This document shows, piece after piece, positions 1 to 10,665 of a stretch of DNA of 51,238 nt. Position 1 is the first letter of the stretch; the number at the start of each line of letters is the position of its first letter. A model generated the notes under the pieces. It searched no databases and had not been told where the DNA came from. It saw only the letters and a list, made by a program, of their open reading frames with translations. The stretch lies in assembly GCA_029717555.1 (NCBI GenBank), contig JAMDHS010000122.1, forward strand, positions 1 through 51,238, given 5' to 3'. The DNA comes from Peribolospora baueri. Taxonomy: Eukaryota > Basidiomycota > Peribolosporomycetes > Peribolosporales > Peribolosporaceae. Position numbers and translations under genes: made by a program.

Positions 1-38
<38 letters not shown>
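1..38. repeat. Poly-G homopolymer at window start
   Basis: An unbroken run of 38 G opens the window. It could be a true G tract or an assembly or sequencing edge artefact; it has no telomere-like repeat unit. Confidence 0.9.
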
Positions 39-39
<1 letters not shown>

Positions 40-657
40 ATGGGCAGGGGTTAAAGCTTGTTTGGTGATAATACATGGGTCGGGTCTCGGGCTGGAATAA
101 GCTAAGGAGCGAGGATGGGAGATGTGAGAAGAAGAAGTCGGGGACGGCAACATGGGGGACAGGGCTTAGGAGATTGTATAGAGTAGAATGTCGGGGAGCC
201 GGAGGAAGGGGGGGAGGAAAGGAGGCAGAGGATGACGATGGGTGTAGAAAGATGTAATGCTAAACGAGTGGCGAATGCCGGAAAAGGAAATTGGGGCAAT
301 GCAGGATTGATCGAAGACACCGTAATAACGGTTAAAAGGTAAGGGGAAGAGAGGGGCGAGCATCCAGGCCAGACAAACCGGTGTTAACGGCCGGAAAGAG
401 TAGAGGTGCCGGAGTGAAGTACGAAGAGAGTGGCAGCAAGGGGCAGTGTCGAAGCGAAGGAAGGAAAAGAAAAGGAATGAAGAAGAGACCGTTCAGGCTA
501 GAGCTGGACGGCGGAGAGAATGATTGAGGGAAGACGAAAAAATGGAGAGTAGGTGGCAAGATGGGAAGATGACAAGAAGTAGTGACGAGGAACAATATGC
601 ATGCTCTCAGCCAACGGGTGAACAGGGATGTCAGATAGGCGATGGAGGGACGTGGCA
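39..657. other. No supported gene
   Basis: Only short overlapping reading frames without recognisable domains or coherent splice sites are present. The right edge is the 3' flank of the ubiquitin-conjugating enzyme gene on the minus strand. Confidence 0.5.
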
Positions 658-1800
658 TCAGATCTCCATCTCCCCGGCAGGGTCTTCATCGCTGACGGAC
701 CCCAAGCTGCTCATCTCCTCATCGCTCTCATCTTCCTCCTCTTCCTCTCCAGCTTCATCCGCGGCCTCTTTAGTCGCATAGCGCGAGACGTACTCTGGTG
801 GCGGTGTCAGAGCAGAATGGATTGTGGGAAATTGTGGACAAGCAGATAGGCGTTTAGGAGACCGCGCCAAAGACACGCACGGGAGAGTCAGCGCTGAGGT
901 ATGACGTGATCTAAAAAGGCTCGGGATGTTCGCTCGACTCACCCTTGACCTTGTTCTCATAGTTCTTTGGTTCCCGCATGAGCATCGCAGCAGCCTCGCC
1001 GTTCAAGGGGTCCGTTGGATTTGGGTAACGGAGGAGTTGTGGAAGGAAGACTTCAAATATGTTGATCATGTCTGTTCGCGTTTGGGGACAGGGAGTTTGT
1101 TTTAAGAGGAGGCTAAGTAAGCGAAAAGACGGAGGACGATTGGCGAGCAAGGAAATGGTTGTGGCAGACGCACCGAACATCGGTGACCACGTTTGATTGA
1201 TCACGTCGAGACAAACCGAACCGCTTCTATTATAAAAGCCGGTTATGGGGACAGATAGCTCCAGGCTTCAGCGTCTGTCTTGCCAAAGCTCTCCTCACAA
1301 GACGTAAGGTGTTGAGACTACAGCATCACTCACAGCTCGTCTATGTTGGGATGAAAGATTTTGTTCATGAACCCAATACTTGGGCTCTTGTAAGGGTACT
1401 GGTCTGGCAATTCGACGTGAATCTTCCACACGCCACCTTCAAAGGGAGCTATACGGTGCGGCGCGAGCGCATGGAACGCGAGCGTCAGCCAGGCCGCTAT
1501 GGAGCCATCCCGAACGAGGCGCATAAGAGGGCCCAAAAAAGTAGCACGAGGAGCAAATACAAGACACAGGCTCACTCACTTTCTGCTGGACCGTGGAAAC
1601 GGACGTAGAATTCCTGCATGTTGTCGTTCACTAGTGTTACCTCATAGTCGGACATGAGCCTTGACAACACGAAACAGAACGACGACAGTGGCGAGGTGAG
1701 CGGTGACTGCACGATCAGAACTACGCAAGCGCAGATGACCCCGGTAAGTGCTCACAGCTTCATGACGTCCGTCTCGATCCGTCGCTTGGGAGAACTGTGA
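658..1800 (-). CDS. UBC8: Ubiquitin-conjugating enzyme E2, UBE2H/Ubc8 type
   Basis: E2 enzyme that takes ubiquitin from E1 onto a cysteine and passes it on with an E3; yeast Ubc8 works with the GID E3 in catabolite degradation. Exons read downwards: [13 protein letters not shown] (about 1755-1797), [12 protein letters not shown] through FHGPAE (about 1590-1660), [20 protein letters not shown] and [12 protein letters not shown] (about 1335-1455), [12 protein letters not shown] with the active-site Cys (about 1190-1230), [20 protein letters not shown] (about 955-1065), and [12 protein letters not shown] followed by a tail rich in Glu/Asp ending GEMEI. The tail matches the acidic C-terminus known for UBE2H, which ends DMEL in human. 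The first codons are not resolved: homology starts right after a possible acceptor near 1795, so a tiny first exon probably lies between 1800 and about 1950. It diverges from the TFIIE beta gene. Confidence 0.9.
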
Positions 1801-2362
1801 TAAGCGAAAGGCGCGGCGAGGAAAAGGAGAGATCGCTGGCCCTCGTCAGCGTCTCATTGCTGCGCCGCACCGAGGACGAGCGACCGGCAAGAGTGATGCA
1901 CGAGAAAAAAAAAGAAACGAGGAGTGAACACTCATCATGGCTGATTCTTTACTGGCAAACGATGCAAATGTGACCCGTCGGTTGTGTGGAAATGGAGGTA
2001 AAGTGGGCGTTGGCGAGAGGGGCAGGTGATGGTCGTTAAGCCCCCAAAAGTCCCGAAAGCGTCCGCTCATGTTATCACGATCACCGCCGCAGCAGCCGGA
2101 CATGAGCGGAGAATTGCAAGCTCGCGTGACGTCGCATTCCTTTCACTTCACTTCACCCACCCCAAGGCTGTCGGATCGCTTGTCCTCCCATCCGTACCCA
2201 GGCAGCGTCTCTTCCAAGGCCTTCTTTTTGCTTGGCCGAATGGATCACTGCCTTCTCGAGCTGAACGGAAGTTAAAGCGGCCATTGACCGGACGCCGTCG
2301 GATCGCTCCATTCTACCACCACCGTCGCCGAACCTGGTGTCCGTATCGCGGTGTTGACCAGT
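1801..2362. promoter_or_regulatory. Divergent intergenic region of UBC8 and TFIIE beta
   Basis: About 560 bases separate two divergently transcribed genes, so both promoters should be here. The unresolved first exon of the E2 gene is likely also inside it. I see no clear TATA box or other named motif. Confidence 0.4.
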
Positions 2363-3825
2363 ATGGCCCAACGAGCAGGTGGGGGATCAACCGGAAGCCA
2401 CTCAACGGCTAGTGGCGGCGGAGGGGGTGGCGCGGCGGTGCTTGAGAGAGGACAGGCGTACAGCCAGCCCAGAGATACTGGCGTCGGTACGCATTGGGGA
2501 ACACAACTCAACTTTGCTATCGCTCACCTCAGAGTGCGTGTTGCGTGTTTATTCTTTCGTCCGGCGTCTTTTCGCTCTCTCTCATTTCTCAACAAGTCCT
2601 CAACGTGTGTTTTTTGTGGAACGTGACGCACACTGGCTTCTCCTTTCTTCGTTCTTGCCCGCTCCATTCTCCATATTCATCATCGTAACGACAGCGAACA
2701 CATCCTCACCCTGTCCGACTCGAGGACCTCGCCCTCCAGTCCGGTGTGGAGGAGCTCTTCAACGAAGAATCGCTTGTGTTTCAACGGTTTCGGGAACACG
2801 ACAGGGTGCGGTTCGATGAGAAGACGGGGCTGTATAGCTACCGGGTGAGCGAGTCGAGCGGGCTTCTTTGGTTTGTCTTAGGCCTCTACTCGGCCTAATT
2901 TTCGGCCTATGGGCCTGTGAATCCATGGTCCTCTCTGATTTTGAAGAGATGTCCGAAGAAATGATCTGGACTGAGATTTTTACCATCGCATCATTGCTGT
3001 CTTCGTCGCGTACAAGCCCGATTTGGACATCCGCTCCAAGGCGGACGTCCTCCAATTCATTAAGCAAGCTTACGACCGCGGTGGGGGAATAACTCTGCGC
3101 AAACTCCGAGACTCGTGGCCCCAAGCCCCGCAGGCAGTCGAAGAGCTTATCAAAGAGGGGCACGTCCTCGTCACGCGCACCAATAGGGATTCAGCGGTCA
3201 AGGCGGTATATTGGAATGAGGTGAACGGGCCAGAGGGACAGCCGGTCCAACAGGGTGAGTTATACCATGCAATGTGCGTCGACGTCGAAGGAGGCTGAGG
3301 TATTGACAGCCATCTTTTCTACTCTCTCATACCATATGCTTGTCCGTTTCGCCTCTTCCACCTCGTCTCGCATCTCTCCCATTTCCCTTCCTCGCGATTA
3401 CAGAGTTTCGAGACCTGTGGCGCGAGCTCAAGGTGCCAGATTCGGTTGATTTGCCAAGAGAGCTCGAAGCTGGTGCGTCCCCCCGTTCCGTCCTTCGGCA
3501 TCGTTTTCTCGTCCTCACTGGCGCCCAATTTACAATTTATGGGCCCTGCTGCTGCTGGAGACTTGAGGCTGAACTTTATCTTTGTCCTCTTTATCCTCTC
3601 TGCCCGGAACGCTATTTGTTTCGCTCTTCCTCTTCTCCAGAGGGCCTTAGCACGATGTCTTCAGGCGTTGCGCCCCCGCCAGGCGCGGATGGCAAGGGAA
3701 GCACGTACAAGCAACCTGGGGCCAAGAAGAAGAAGGCGAGCAACCGGAGAATTAAGTACACCAACACCCATTTGGATAAGGGCATCGTCGACCTCAGCAA
3801 AGACTATGAGCCCGGAGCGTCGTAG
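2363..3825 (+). CDS. TFA2: Transcription initiation factor TFIIE, beta subunit
   Basis: TFIIE beta joins the RNA polymerase II pre-initiation complex with TFIIE alpha, recruits TFIIH and binds promoter DNA through winged helices. Evidence: LDIRSKADVLQFIKQAYDRG, followed by a winged-helix block ending HVLVTRTNRDSAVKAVYWNE, parallels the second winged helix of human GTF2E2; EFRDLWRELKVPDSVDLP matches the linker motif (EFQKLWRSVTV in human); the basic tail with KKKKASNRRIKYTNTHLDKG ends KDYEPGAS, like the family. Exons from splice signals: first from ATG 2363 to near 2482 (least certain), one from about 2694 to 2844, then 3017-3254, 3404-3472 and 3641-3825. The join 2844/3017 gives GLYSYRPDLDIRSK and uses an AAG acceptor. 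The glycine-rich N-terminus is not conserved, and a start elsewhere is possible. Confidence 0.88.
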
Positions 3826-4829
3826 CCTTGTATGCTAGATGGGTGCGAGCATAGAAGAGCAGGTTGATTTTCTCTGCAACCGAGCGTACAAGTTTGAAGC
3901 GATGCAACTCGGAAACGACGCGCAACAGAATGTTGTGGGCAAGAGCGGAAAATGCGTCCTCTCTGGCATACCGCAGTCAGGAAGGAGACGTGACACGCTC
4001 AGTTGGGCACCGGTTGACTGCATGCGTTGAGAACTGACGTATGATTTGTTCTCCGTGCACCTTGTCCCGCTGTCTCGAGTATTGCAGGTTCATGAGACTC
4101 CTTCCCGCATCAGAAATGAATCTGGAATTTGAAGTTTTTTCTGTTCACGTCTCTAGCAATGACCAATCCGTCAGCAAATGGCTTGTCCCAAATAGTACTC
4201 ACCATTGGATGCTTTCCGACGCAAGCTGACATCGACTTCAACGTATTCTCTCCCACCCTTTGATGACGCCTCCTTCCGATCAGTTGGTAGGATCGGTCAT
4301 GAAGAAACTGTTGGGAGGAACCGATCGGACGCGGGATCTAGGCAAGGCGCTCAGCGTCAGCCTCACTGCCTGAAAGGTATAAAAGGTCAGCTCTCCACGG
4401 TGCCCTCTTCATTTTCCTCACTTCCTCATCAACCCTCTCCCAAAGTGTCATCTCCCAGAGCGGCATCTCTCCTTCTATGACATTCTCCATTTAAAGTCTT
4501 ACTCTCTACACCAATTCCCCTCAATCACCATGCAGCCACCACCCGTGGCGTTTAGCTCGTAGAAGGCTTTGGATCAGTGAGTTCAAGTCTTTCTAAGCGC
4601 TATGGGGTCGCGCTCACACTTAATCCCCTTCTCATGGTCTTGCGCTCTTCCTCTCCCCCTCAGTAACGAGATCCCTAAAGCCAGGGCTCGAACCTTCCCC
4701 AATATGAGCTCGGGCCTTTCTCAAATGGCTCTGACCTTTTTCAGTAACGGGGTCCCTACGTCAGGACGACAACGACACCGCTCAGCTTCCCGCGCCTCGC
4801 GACATTCCTCGTAACGAACCTCAGGTGGA
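3826..4829. other. Gene-free stretch before a retroelement fossil
   Basis: About 1 kb with only short frames. It holds one good TATA box at 4379-4385 and two loosely similar segments beginning CAGTAACG at about 4661 and 4742. It may include decayed flanking parts of the adjacent gypsy fossil, but I cannot place an LTR. Confidence 0.4.
4379..4385 (+). promoter_or_regulatory. TATA box candidate
   Basis: The sequence GGTATAAAAGG is a near-consensus TATA box. The next ATG is at 4530 and opens a frame of only 10 codons, so no coding gene is evidently served; a retroelement LTR promoter is one possibility. Confidence 0.35.
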
Positions 4830-5790
4830 GGACCACCAGTACCTCCCGCTCTCGCTGCGTTTGGGGTCCCAGCCCAGAGAATCCGCAGGCGAGGAGTTTC
4901 TCAATCCTAGCCAGACTGGAAGGGTCTCAACCTTCGCCAGGAGGTTTCGCGCACTTGCCGAGAGAGTCGACTGGGGCGACGATGCCCTTCATGTAAGTTT
5001 ACCGCCACGGCCTCAACCCAGACATCCATGCGGCACTTGCAGGCCTCGGGCCCCACGCTCCAGTCAACTTCGAGTCCCTCATCGATACGTCCATCGCTAT
5101 CGACGATACCCAGTTCAGAGCAAGGCGAATCATGAAGGGCAAGGGCAAGCATTCTCAATTGGCCTTCCACCCCGGCAGGCGCACAATATCTATGACAATT
5201 ACCATTTTAGCAATGGATTCGACTCGATTCTCGTCGTCGTGGACCGATTTACGAAAATGGCCCACTTTATCCCCGCGAACAGTACCGACGACTCCACCAA
5301 CACAGTTTTTCAACCTCATTGTCAGCAGGCACGGACTTGCCTTGGACATATGTTCTTGTCCTTTCTGTCGCTGGATGTCCTTATTGCTTCGGCCGGTGCT
5401 TGTTGCTCTGTAACAGTATCCCCTTCTTGAAGGCGAACTCCGGACGCCTTCGAAGGGAAATTTGCGTGCGTGACTTAACTGAGAAGCGAGGCTGGTATTC
5501 ACGCGCTTGCTGATCTCCCGAATGGCCTTTCGTCTTGCGGCTGTGATGGGTTTGTCCGGGTACGGGACGTGGAAGCTGACAACGACAGGCGCATCGTGGC
5601 TGAGATCAGAGGCGGGAACCCATTGGCGGTGAACTCCGAAACCTTCATTAGTTTTCGAAATAATCGAGCTTGTGGCGTTGAAATACCGCCCACCTGCAGA
5701 AACTCAGGAACATCCGAGAACATGCAACCCAGGCCCTCCGGAAAGCCAAAGATCGCGCCATGCGCACTGCTGAAGGTCCGTCTCCACCGT
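4830..5790 (+). mobile_element. Ty3/gypsy retrotransposon fossil, plus-oriented mosaic
   Basis: Parts recognisable in order are a gag segment (about 4935-5165: RRFRALAERVDWGDDAL, then LNPDIHAALAGLGPHAPVNF), the start of the integrase catalytic core (about 5190-5330: FDSILVVVDRFTKMAHFIP) and a piece resembling an integrase C-terminal region (about 5690-5780: LRNIREHATQALRKAKDRAM). Protease, reverse transcriptase and RNase H are not seen, so it is an internally deleted mosaic. It is broken many times and has no visible LTRs or target duplication, which suggests an old copy. Confidence 0.75.
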
Positions 5791-5879
5791 CACCACATAT
5801 TCGTCTGAATTTGCTCTTGTCGAAGCCGTTGGGTTGGGGTGCTGGGGGGGCGAGGCGTACGGGATGTGGGTGGCCAAGG

Positions 5880-7010
5880 TCGGGGTGCGGGATTGTGCGC
5901 CTCCCGGGGTGGAAGGGCACTTGAGAATCCTTGCCCTTGCCTTCATGATTCGCCGTGCTCTGAAGTGGGTATCATCGATAGCGATGGACGTATCGATGAG
6001 GGACTCGGGGGCCTGAGGGCTGCAAGTGCCGCATGGATGTCTGGGTTGAGGCCGCAAACGCGCCTTCCGACTAGATCTTCCGCCGTCCATAAAGATCCAC
6101 AACGTGTTCCAGTCTCGCAACTCGAACCCTAATCCCGTTCACCCACATCTCCTCCTCCGCCAGAAATCGTCGACGGAGAGAAACACTTCAAGGTCGAAAA
6201 AGATCCTGGACTCTCGTCTCGGGAACCGACGATCATACGGGAGTGAGGTTAGTTCGAGGGCGGTAGCCGTACAGCAAGAAGAAGGGAGAGTAGCTCGTCG
6301 GCGAATGTGTGGAGTTGTTGTACGCGAATTCAGCGGGAGGCAAGAGGTTGCACCAGTCGTCTTGGAGGTAGTTGCACTAGGTCCGCAGATATTGCTCCAA
6401 GATTTGGTATACTCTCTCAGTCTGACCGTCGCTCTGCGGGTGATAGGCAGTGGAAAGGTTGTTGCGCACACCTGCTTGACTGTAAAGCTCCGTGAAGAAC
6501 TTGGAAGCGAAGAGGGTCCGCGGTCCGAGACTTAATCTTCGCCAGGCCAGAAAAAGTGTCGTGCCAGGTTGGACTGGGTTTTGTCAAATCCGGGATGACC
6601 AGCTAGTGGGTTGTCATGTGCTTGTTCGAGGAGGCGCGTTCGGAGAGGTTCGTTTCCCGGGACGTAGAGACGGTCCTTGTAGAAGATGAGATCGTCTCAG
6701 CGAGAGTACTCAGATGGACCGTGGTCCAGCTGCTGCGAGACGTGAACGAAGTGCGGGTCATGTGGCAAGAGTTGTCGAATCTCTCGAAGTAGGTCAAGGT
6801 CTTTGAGGGTTGGCCTGAACTTGTTCATGTCAGTAGTGATTCTGGTGACCTTGTGCGCCGCATGGCGACCGACAAGAGAGGCGCCGGGTTCATGGGCAGG
6901 AGAGAGAACGTGGACGCCAGTTTCCATCGGGGCCCCGGACTGCGGCATCGCCTTATCTGAGCTTCCGACGGATCTCCAAGCAGGTCGAAGGACGATGGAC
7001 AAGCGACGAC
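5880..7010 (-). mobile_element. Ty3/gypsy retrotransposon fossil, minus-oriented mosaic
   Basis: Read on the minus strand, 7010-6720 resembles the end of the RNase H/connection region, 6700-6540 the integrase zinc-binding domain ([20 protein letters not shown]), and 6480-6330 the later part of the integrase core ([15 protein letters not shown]). At about 6090-5880 a gag segment lies in the same strand orientation and is a near inverted copy of the gag segment at 5010-5165 in the neighbouring fossil. The element is broken several times, lacks visible LTRs and looks old. Confidence 0.75.
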
Positions 7011-7531
7011 TCAGGCGGGCGACACCGAGTCAAAGCCAGAACGCACGCTGCAAGCCGAGTCAGACCACACCCGACCGACTTTGATTTCCTTTCCTTTGTC
7101 CCCAAGCACTTTGGGGCAATTTGGCGAGCTCTTCAGCAACCCACTAGGGCTTACCTCGCCGCAGCTGCGAACAATTACCCTGCGTTTTCGCCTCTGTCAC
7201 ACCGTTCTCCCTCCTCCACTCCCTTCCGACGGATGTGTGCTATCGGTCGATCATAAGCTGAAGTTTGATCCCCCTTGTTCTCTGCGACGCATGCATCAGC
7301 CTGTGTGCCGCATGTCCTTCGGCCAGCTGGTGTCGCACGCCTTCGCTATGTGCATGGCGTCCAAACCACGTTTCCCCTCGGACACAGCCTCACCCAGCAG
7401 CTGGACGAGGTATACCGCTTTCTCATGCGAAGCATGTATCAGCTTGCGTCGCATTTTCTGTGGGGTCGTCCTCGCATAGTGCAGGGCGCACGCTCACCCG
7501 CCTGGACCATGACGAGTCAGGGCGAGAACGA
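7011..7531. other. Upstream region of the small secreted protein gene
   Basis: No supported coding region. Two roughly 33-base segments, 7282-7317 and 7424-7457, are imperfect copies sharing the core GCATG(C/T)ATCAGC. The functional part is probably the promoter of the downstream gene. Confidence 0.35.
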
Positions 7532-7538
7532 GTATAAG
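7532..7538 (+). promoter_or_regulatory. TATA box candidate of the crystallin-like gene
   Basis: GTATAAGAG stands about 175 bases before the start codon at 7712. A pyrimidine tract ending in CGCAG directly before CATGG looks like an acceptor, so the leader may carry an intron. Confidence 0.45.
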
Positions 7539-7711
7539 AGACGGCTTCATCTGCGTTGACGAGTTTTCCCTCTACAAGCAGTCCTTTCCAGCTCCTCGTG
7601 CTTGTCGTCTCGCTTGCTCCCTTCCTAGGCAACACCGGGTGGGTGCTTCTCCTTCTCGCGTCGCTCCAAGATATTTGTTTGCCTGACCACAACTTTTCTC
7701 TCGTCCGCAGC

Positions 7712-8071
7712 ATGGTACTCCTCTCCAAACCGACCGCAAGCATCGTGTGCTCCATCGTTGCAACGGCACTTGTGACCAGCACAAGCGTGGCGGGTTACGG
7801 ATTCAAAGGCTATACGCAGACAAACTACCAGGGCAATCCGGCCACAACGATCGGCGACGCGACGCCAGGCCAGTGTTACGACTTGAGCAACACCTACTCC
7901 CTGAGGGTTTACGACAATCCGGGCGACGTATTCTGTCTCTTCGTGAGCTATGGATGCCCAGGGGGCAATACGGTGGCTTGGGCGGATTACGGTCCCACGG
8001 ATGAATCGGATATGAGCGCTATCAATAGCGTTTGCTTCTCGGGGACGTGTGACCAAGGGTGTCTCTACTGA
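7712..8071 (+). CDS. Small secreted protein, beta-gamma-crystallin-like
   Basis: A 119-residue uninterrupted frame. Residues 1 to about 27 form a hydrophobic signal peptide (IVCSIVATALVTSTSVA), with cleavage predicted before GYGFKGY. The mature part has six cysteines in C, C, C, C, CxxxC spacing, consistent with disulfides in an extracellular protein. YTQTNYQG fits the (Y/F)x4(Y/F)xG Greek-key motif of microbial beta-gamma crystallins, and SLRVYDNPG could begin a later strand. Fungal proteins of this fold include small secreted antimicrobial or inhibitor-like proteins, but which role applies here is unknown. The start is the first ATG after a possible leader-intron acceptor at 7710. The fold assignment is an inference from one motif and size. 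Confidence 0.7.
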   Translation: MVLLSKPTASIVCSIVATALVTSTSVAGYGFKGYTQTNYQGNPATTIGDATPGQCYDLSNTYSLRVYDNPGDVFCLFVSYGCPGGNTVAWADYGPTDESDMSAINSVCFSGTCDQGCLY

Positions 8072-8432
8072 ATGTGGCAGTCCTTCCTGCGGCCCGTCCC
8101 ATGACCGAACGACGTGTCCTTCAGACGGTGTGTAGCTAGGCAAACCACGTGCAGAAAACAAATACGTGGCAGATAAACAAAGAGCATGGGCCGATGCAGC
8201 TTTGTTATCAGAGAGCCGAGCAGTGCTAAGCAGCCCGAGGGCGTCGCGAGCGCGCTGGCTCGTGCTTTTCGTATGCGTCACCTCCTTGAATGGAGGAAGA
8301 GGAAGGGTTCGACTGCGGTAGATAAATGAACGGGCCTGGGAGATAGGCGGAGATAAGAGAGCCACGAGCAGCGTCGCGTCGCGTTGAGTAGTCCGTTCGA
8401 CCGCCAACTCGCTTTCGATAGCCATCGCCAGG
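8072..8432. other. Intergenic, promoter side of the Spc34-like gene
   Basis: About 360 bases between two genes on the same strand. No frame of note and no clear TATA box. Confidence 0.4.
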
Positions 8433-10631
8433 ATGGAGTCGTTCTTGGAGACCATCGAGTCCTCCTGCGATGCCGTCCTCCAGCTATCTCCCTCCAACCA
8501 AGCCTCCTCCTCCTACCCCTCTGCGCCCTTCACGCGGGCCATCCTCAACCCCAACGACGTAGAAGTCTTCCATTTTATCCGTGACGCCGACGAGGTCGAG
8601 GCCAGCTTGTTTACCTATGCTCCGGTCGCGCGCGAGGCGACGAGCGAGGCCGTGAGCGCGTTGAGCACGCCCAGGTCTGGAACAGTGGACGATGCTAGAG
8701 TGTTGCTCTTGGCTGCAAGGAAGATCCTGGATACTTAGTGAGGACCGGCGGCAAGCCCGACGTACCCCCTCCGGGCCGATCACTCACACCGCTTCGCCTC
8801 CTCTTACTCACCACTGCTATGCCCCTCCTCGGACAAACCTCTTTTTATACGCCCTCTTTCCTTGGTCCTTGCGCACAGCAATCCTGGGCCTCGCGCACGG
8901 AAGCACGTAGACAGCCTCCTGGCGAAGCAGCACGAGTTGGCTTCCAGCATCGAATCGCTCGAGAAGTCCATTTCCGAGGTGCGCCCGCCCTCCGTTTTCC
9001 ACAAGCCGTCTCCCTGTGGAGGGCACGTGTACTGACTCGCGACTCTGCTCGCTCCAATCAACGTCCCCCTCCAACTTGAACGACAGAACGAAACGGCCCT
9101 CTCTCAAGCCGTCGCATCCACCAATGCTTCTCTTTTCCCCTCATCAGATGCGGCACGGCAAGACGGCGGGCACTCGGACATGGAGGCGCAGATGAGGCGC
9201 GAGGAGATGGAAATACTCGCGTTGGAGGCTATGATGGGCGAGTTGCAGGACAGGGTGGGTACGCGACCATCCAGCCCTGCCGTCCTCTCGGTGGCCGAGG
9301 TGTCGGCCAGGACATGCTTCTTCTGTCTTAAACTTGTGACTGATCACTCGCTTTCGTTCTCGTCCGATCATACGTACAGAGAGACGAGATCTCACAAATG
9401 CAGACCCGCTCCTCCCGAAGCCAACGCTCTCTGTCGCTGTCTGCCCCAACATCGGTGCCCTCCCAGGATGTGGGAGGGGCGGATATTGCGATGCAGGAGG
9501 ACCAAGATGAGAGCATGGACCTGGGTGGGGATGAGGACTCGACGATAAAGATGGACGACGTGGACGCCACAGCGGCGCCGTTGCTTACCGAAGAGGACGT
9601 GGAGGATGTGGCCGACATGGAGGAGCCAGATCGAACAGACGGTAAGGAGGAGGTGAAGAGAAACGAGGAGGAGATGGAGAAGGATATGGAGGAGGAGAAG
9701 GAAGAGGAGGAGGAAAAGGGGGAGGAAAAGGAGGAGAAAGAGGAGGAAGACATTCCCGAGAGCACACACGAACTGGACATCATCACCGTGAGTTCGTCGG
9801 CTCGCCCGCCCTTATCTTGGCTCCCTACCTCGACTTCCGTCAGACGGCGCCAGAAGTGGCCAGCCTCCCGATTGGGGTACGGCGTTCTGACGCTCCGCCC
9901 TCCATACTCGGTCACTTCCTGCGATGCCCGAATCTTTGCAGGACCTCATCTGGACCACTTTTGGCGACTCGCTCCGCACCATAGCGCCAGAGCGAGTCGG
10001 TGGAGATTTACGAGAGACTCTGTGAGTTGCGAGATCCGCATCTTTCTCGATCATTTGCGGTTGCGATCTCAGCACCATCTCACGGGTCGCCGGCTTGGTT
10101 GGCGGAAATGAATGAGATTGTCGACGCTGACGATATCCCCTCGGGACCCTCTCGCTTTCCCTTCTTTCTTTCCTCGTTCCGTCTCCTCACGTCCCGCTTG
10201 TCAGGCAAATCCTCGCGGCGCTTTCCACGCCGCCGCCGCCGGCGCACGACCCGGACATGTCGCTGTCCTCCTACACGTCCGGTGCGACGTACGCCTCCAC
10301 CGCCAGCTCTTCCTCCTTCGCCACGGCCGGGGGAGGCCCACCGCCGCACGCGCAGACGATGGTCGCCGCGCACATCCTCTCCATCTTCCTCCGCCTCCCA
10401 TCGCCCCACACGCTCCCATTCCCAGAAATCAAGGCGCGTGCGGGAGGGTGGTGGGAAAGAAAGGTGGAGGAGGTGGGAGGCAGGAGATCGGTCCGGTTGG
10501 AGAACGTGGTGGGCGCGGACGAGGGCGGGGAGCAGCTGGCGACAAAGGCGACGTACAGCCTCGTGGCGAAAAAATTGCTCAAGATCGAAAGGAACGCCGG
10601 CAAGGCCAGCGTCCGGTTCGCTCTCGATTGA
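8433..10631 (+). CDS. SPC34: DASH complex subunit Spc34-like protein with extended C-terminus
   Basis: Six exons keep phase throughout: 8433-8737, 8879-8978, 9087-9254, 9380-9787, 9942-10021 and 10205-10631, giving 495 residues. The N-terminus (FLETIESSCDAVLQL, then FTRAILNPNDVEVFHFIRDA and EASLFTYAP) resembles the opening of fungal Spc34, a subunit of the DASH/Dam1 ring that couples kinetochores to spindle microtubules. Coiled-coil stretches follow (HVDSLLAKQHELASSIESLE and MRREEMEILALEAMMGELQD). After these come an acidic Glu/Lys-rich segment (about residues 250-325), then DLIWTTFGDSLRTIAPERV, a Ser/Pro linker and a C-terminal block of winged-helix character (AAHILSIFLRLP ... ATYSLVAKKLLKIER). 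Budding and fission yeast Spc34 are much shorter (about 295 and 164 residues). Two adjacent genes mis-joined is the main alternative, but the phases fit one gene. Confidence 0.6.
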
Positions 10632-10643
10632 GGGGCCCGGTCC

Positions 10644-10665
10644 GGGGGGGGGGGGGGGGGGGGGG
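10644..10665. repeat. Poly-G tract
   Basis: Twenty-two G in a row begin 13 bases after the stop codon of the Spc34-like gene, inside its likely 3' untranslated region. The transcript could form a G-quadruplex; length may be unreliable in assembly. Confidence 0.85.

Noticed and set aside
1-38. Poly-G run as a telomere
   Set aside because: No TTAGGG-like or other repeat unit; a pure homopolymer is more likely an edge artefact or simple repeat.
4660-4760. Possible tRNA, because of a TTCGAGCC-like segment on the minus strand
   Set aside because: The D-arm, anticodon arm and acceptor stem cannot be paired around it.
7282-7457. Pair of 33-base imperfect repeats as transposon ends
   Set aside because: They are in direct orientation, poorly conserved and not bordered by target duplications.
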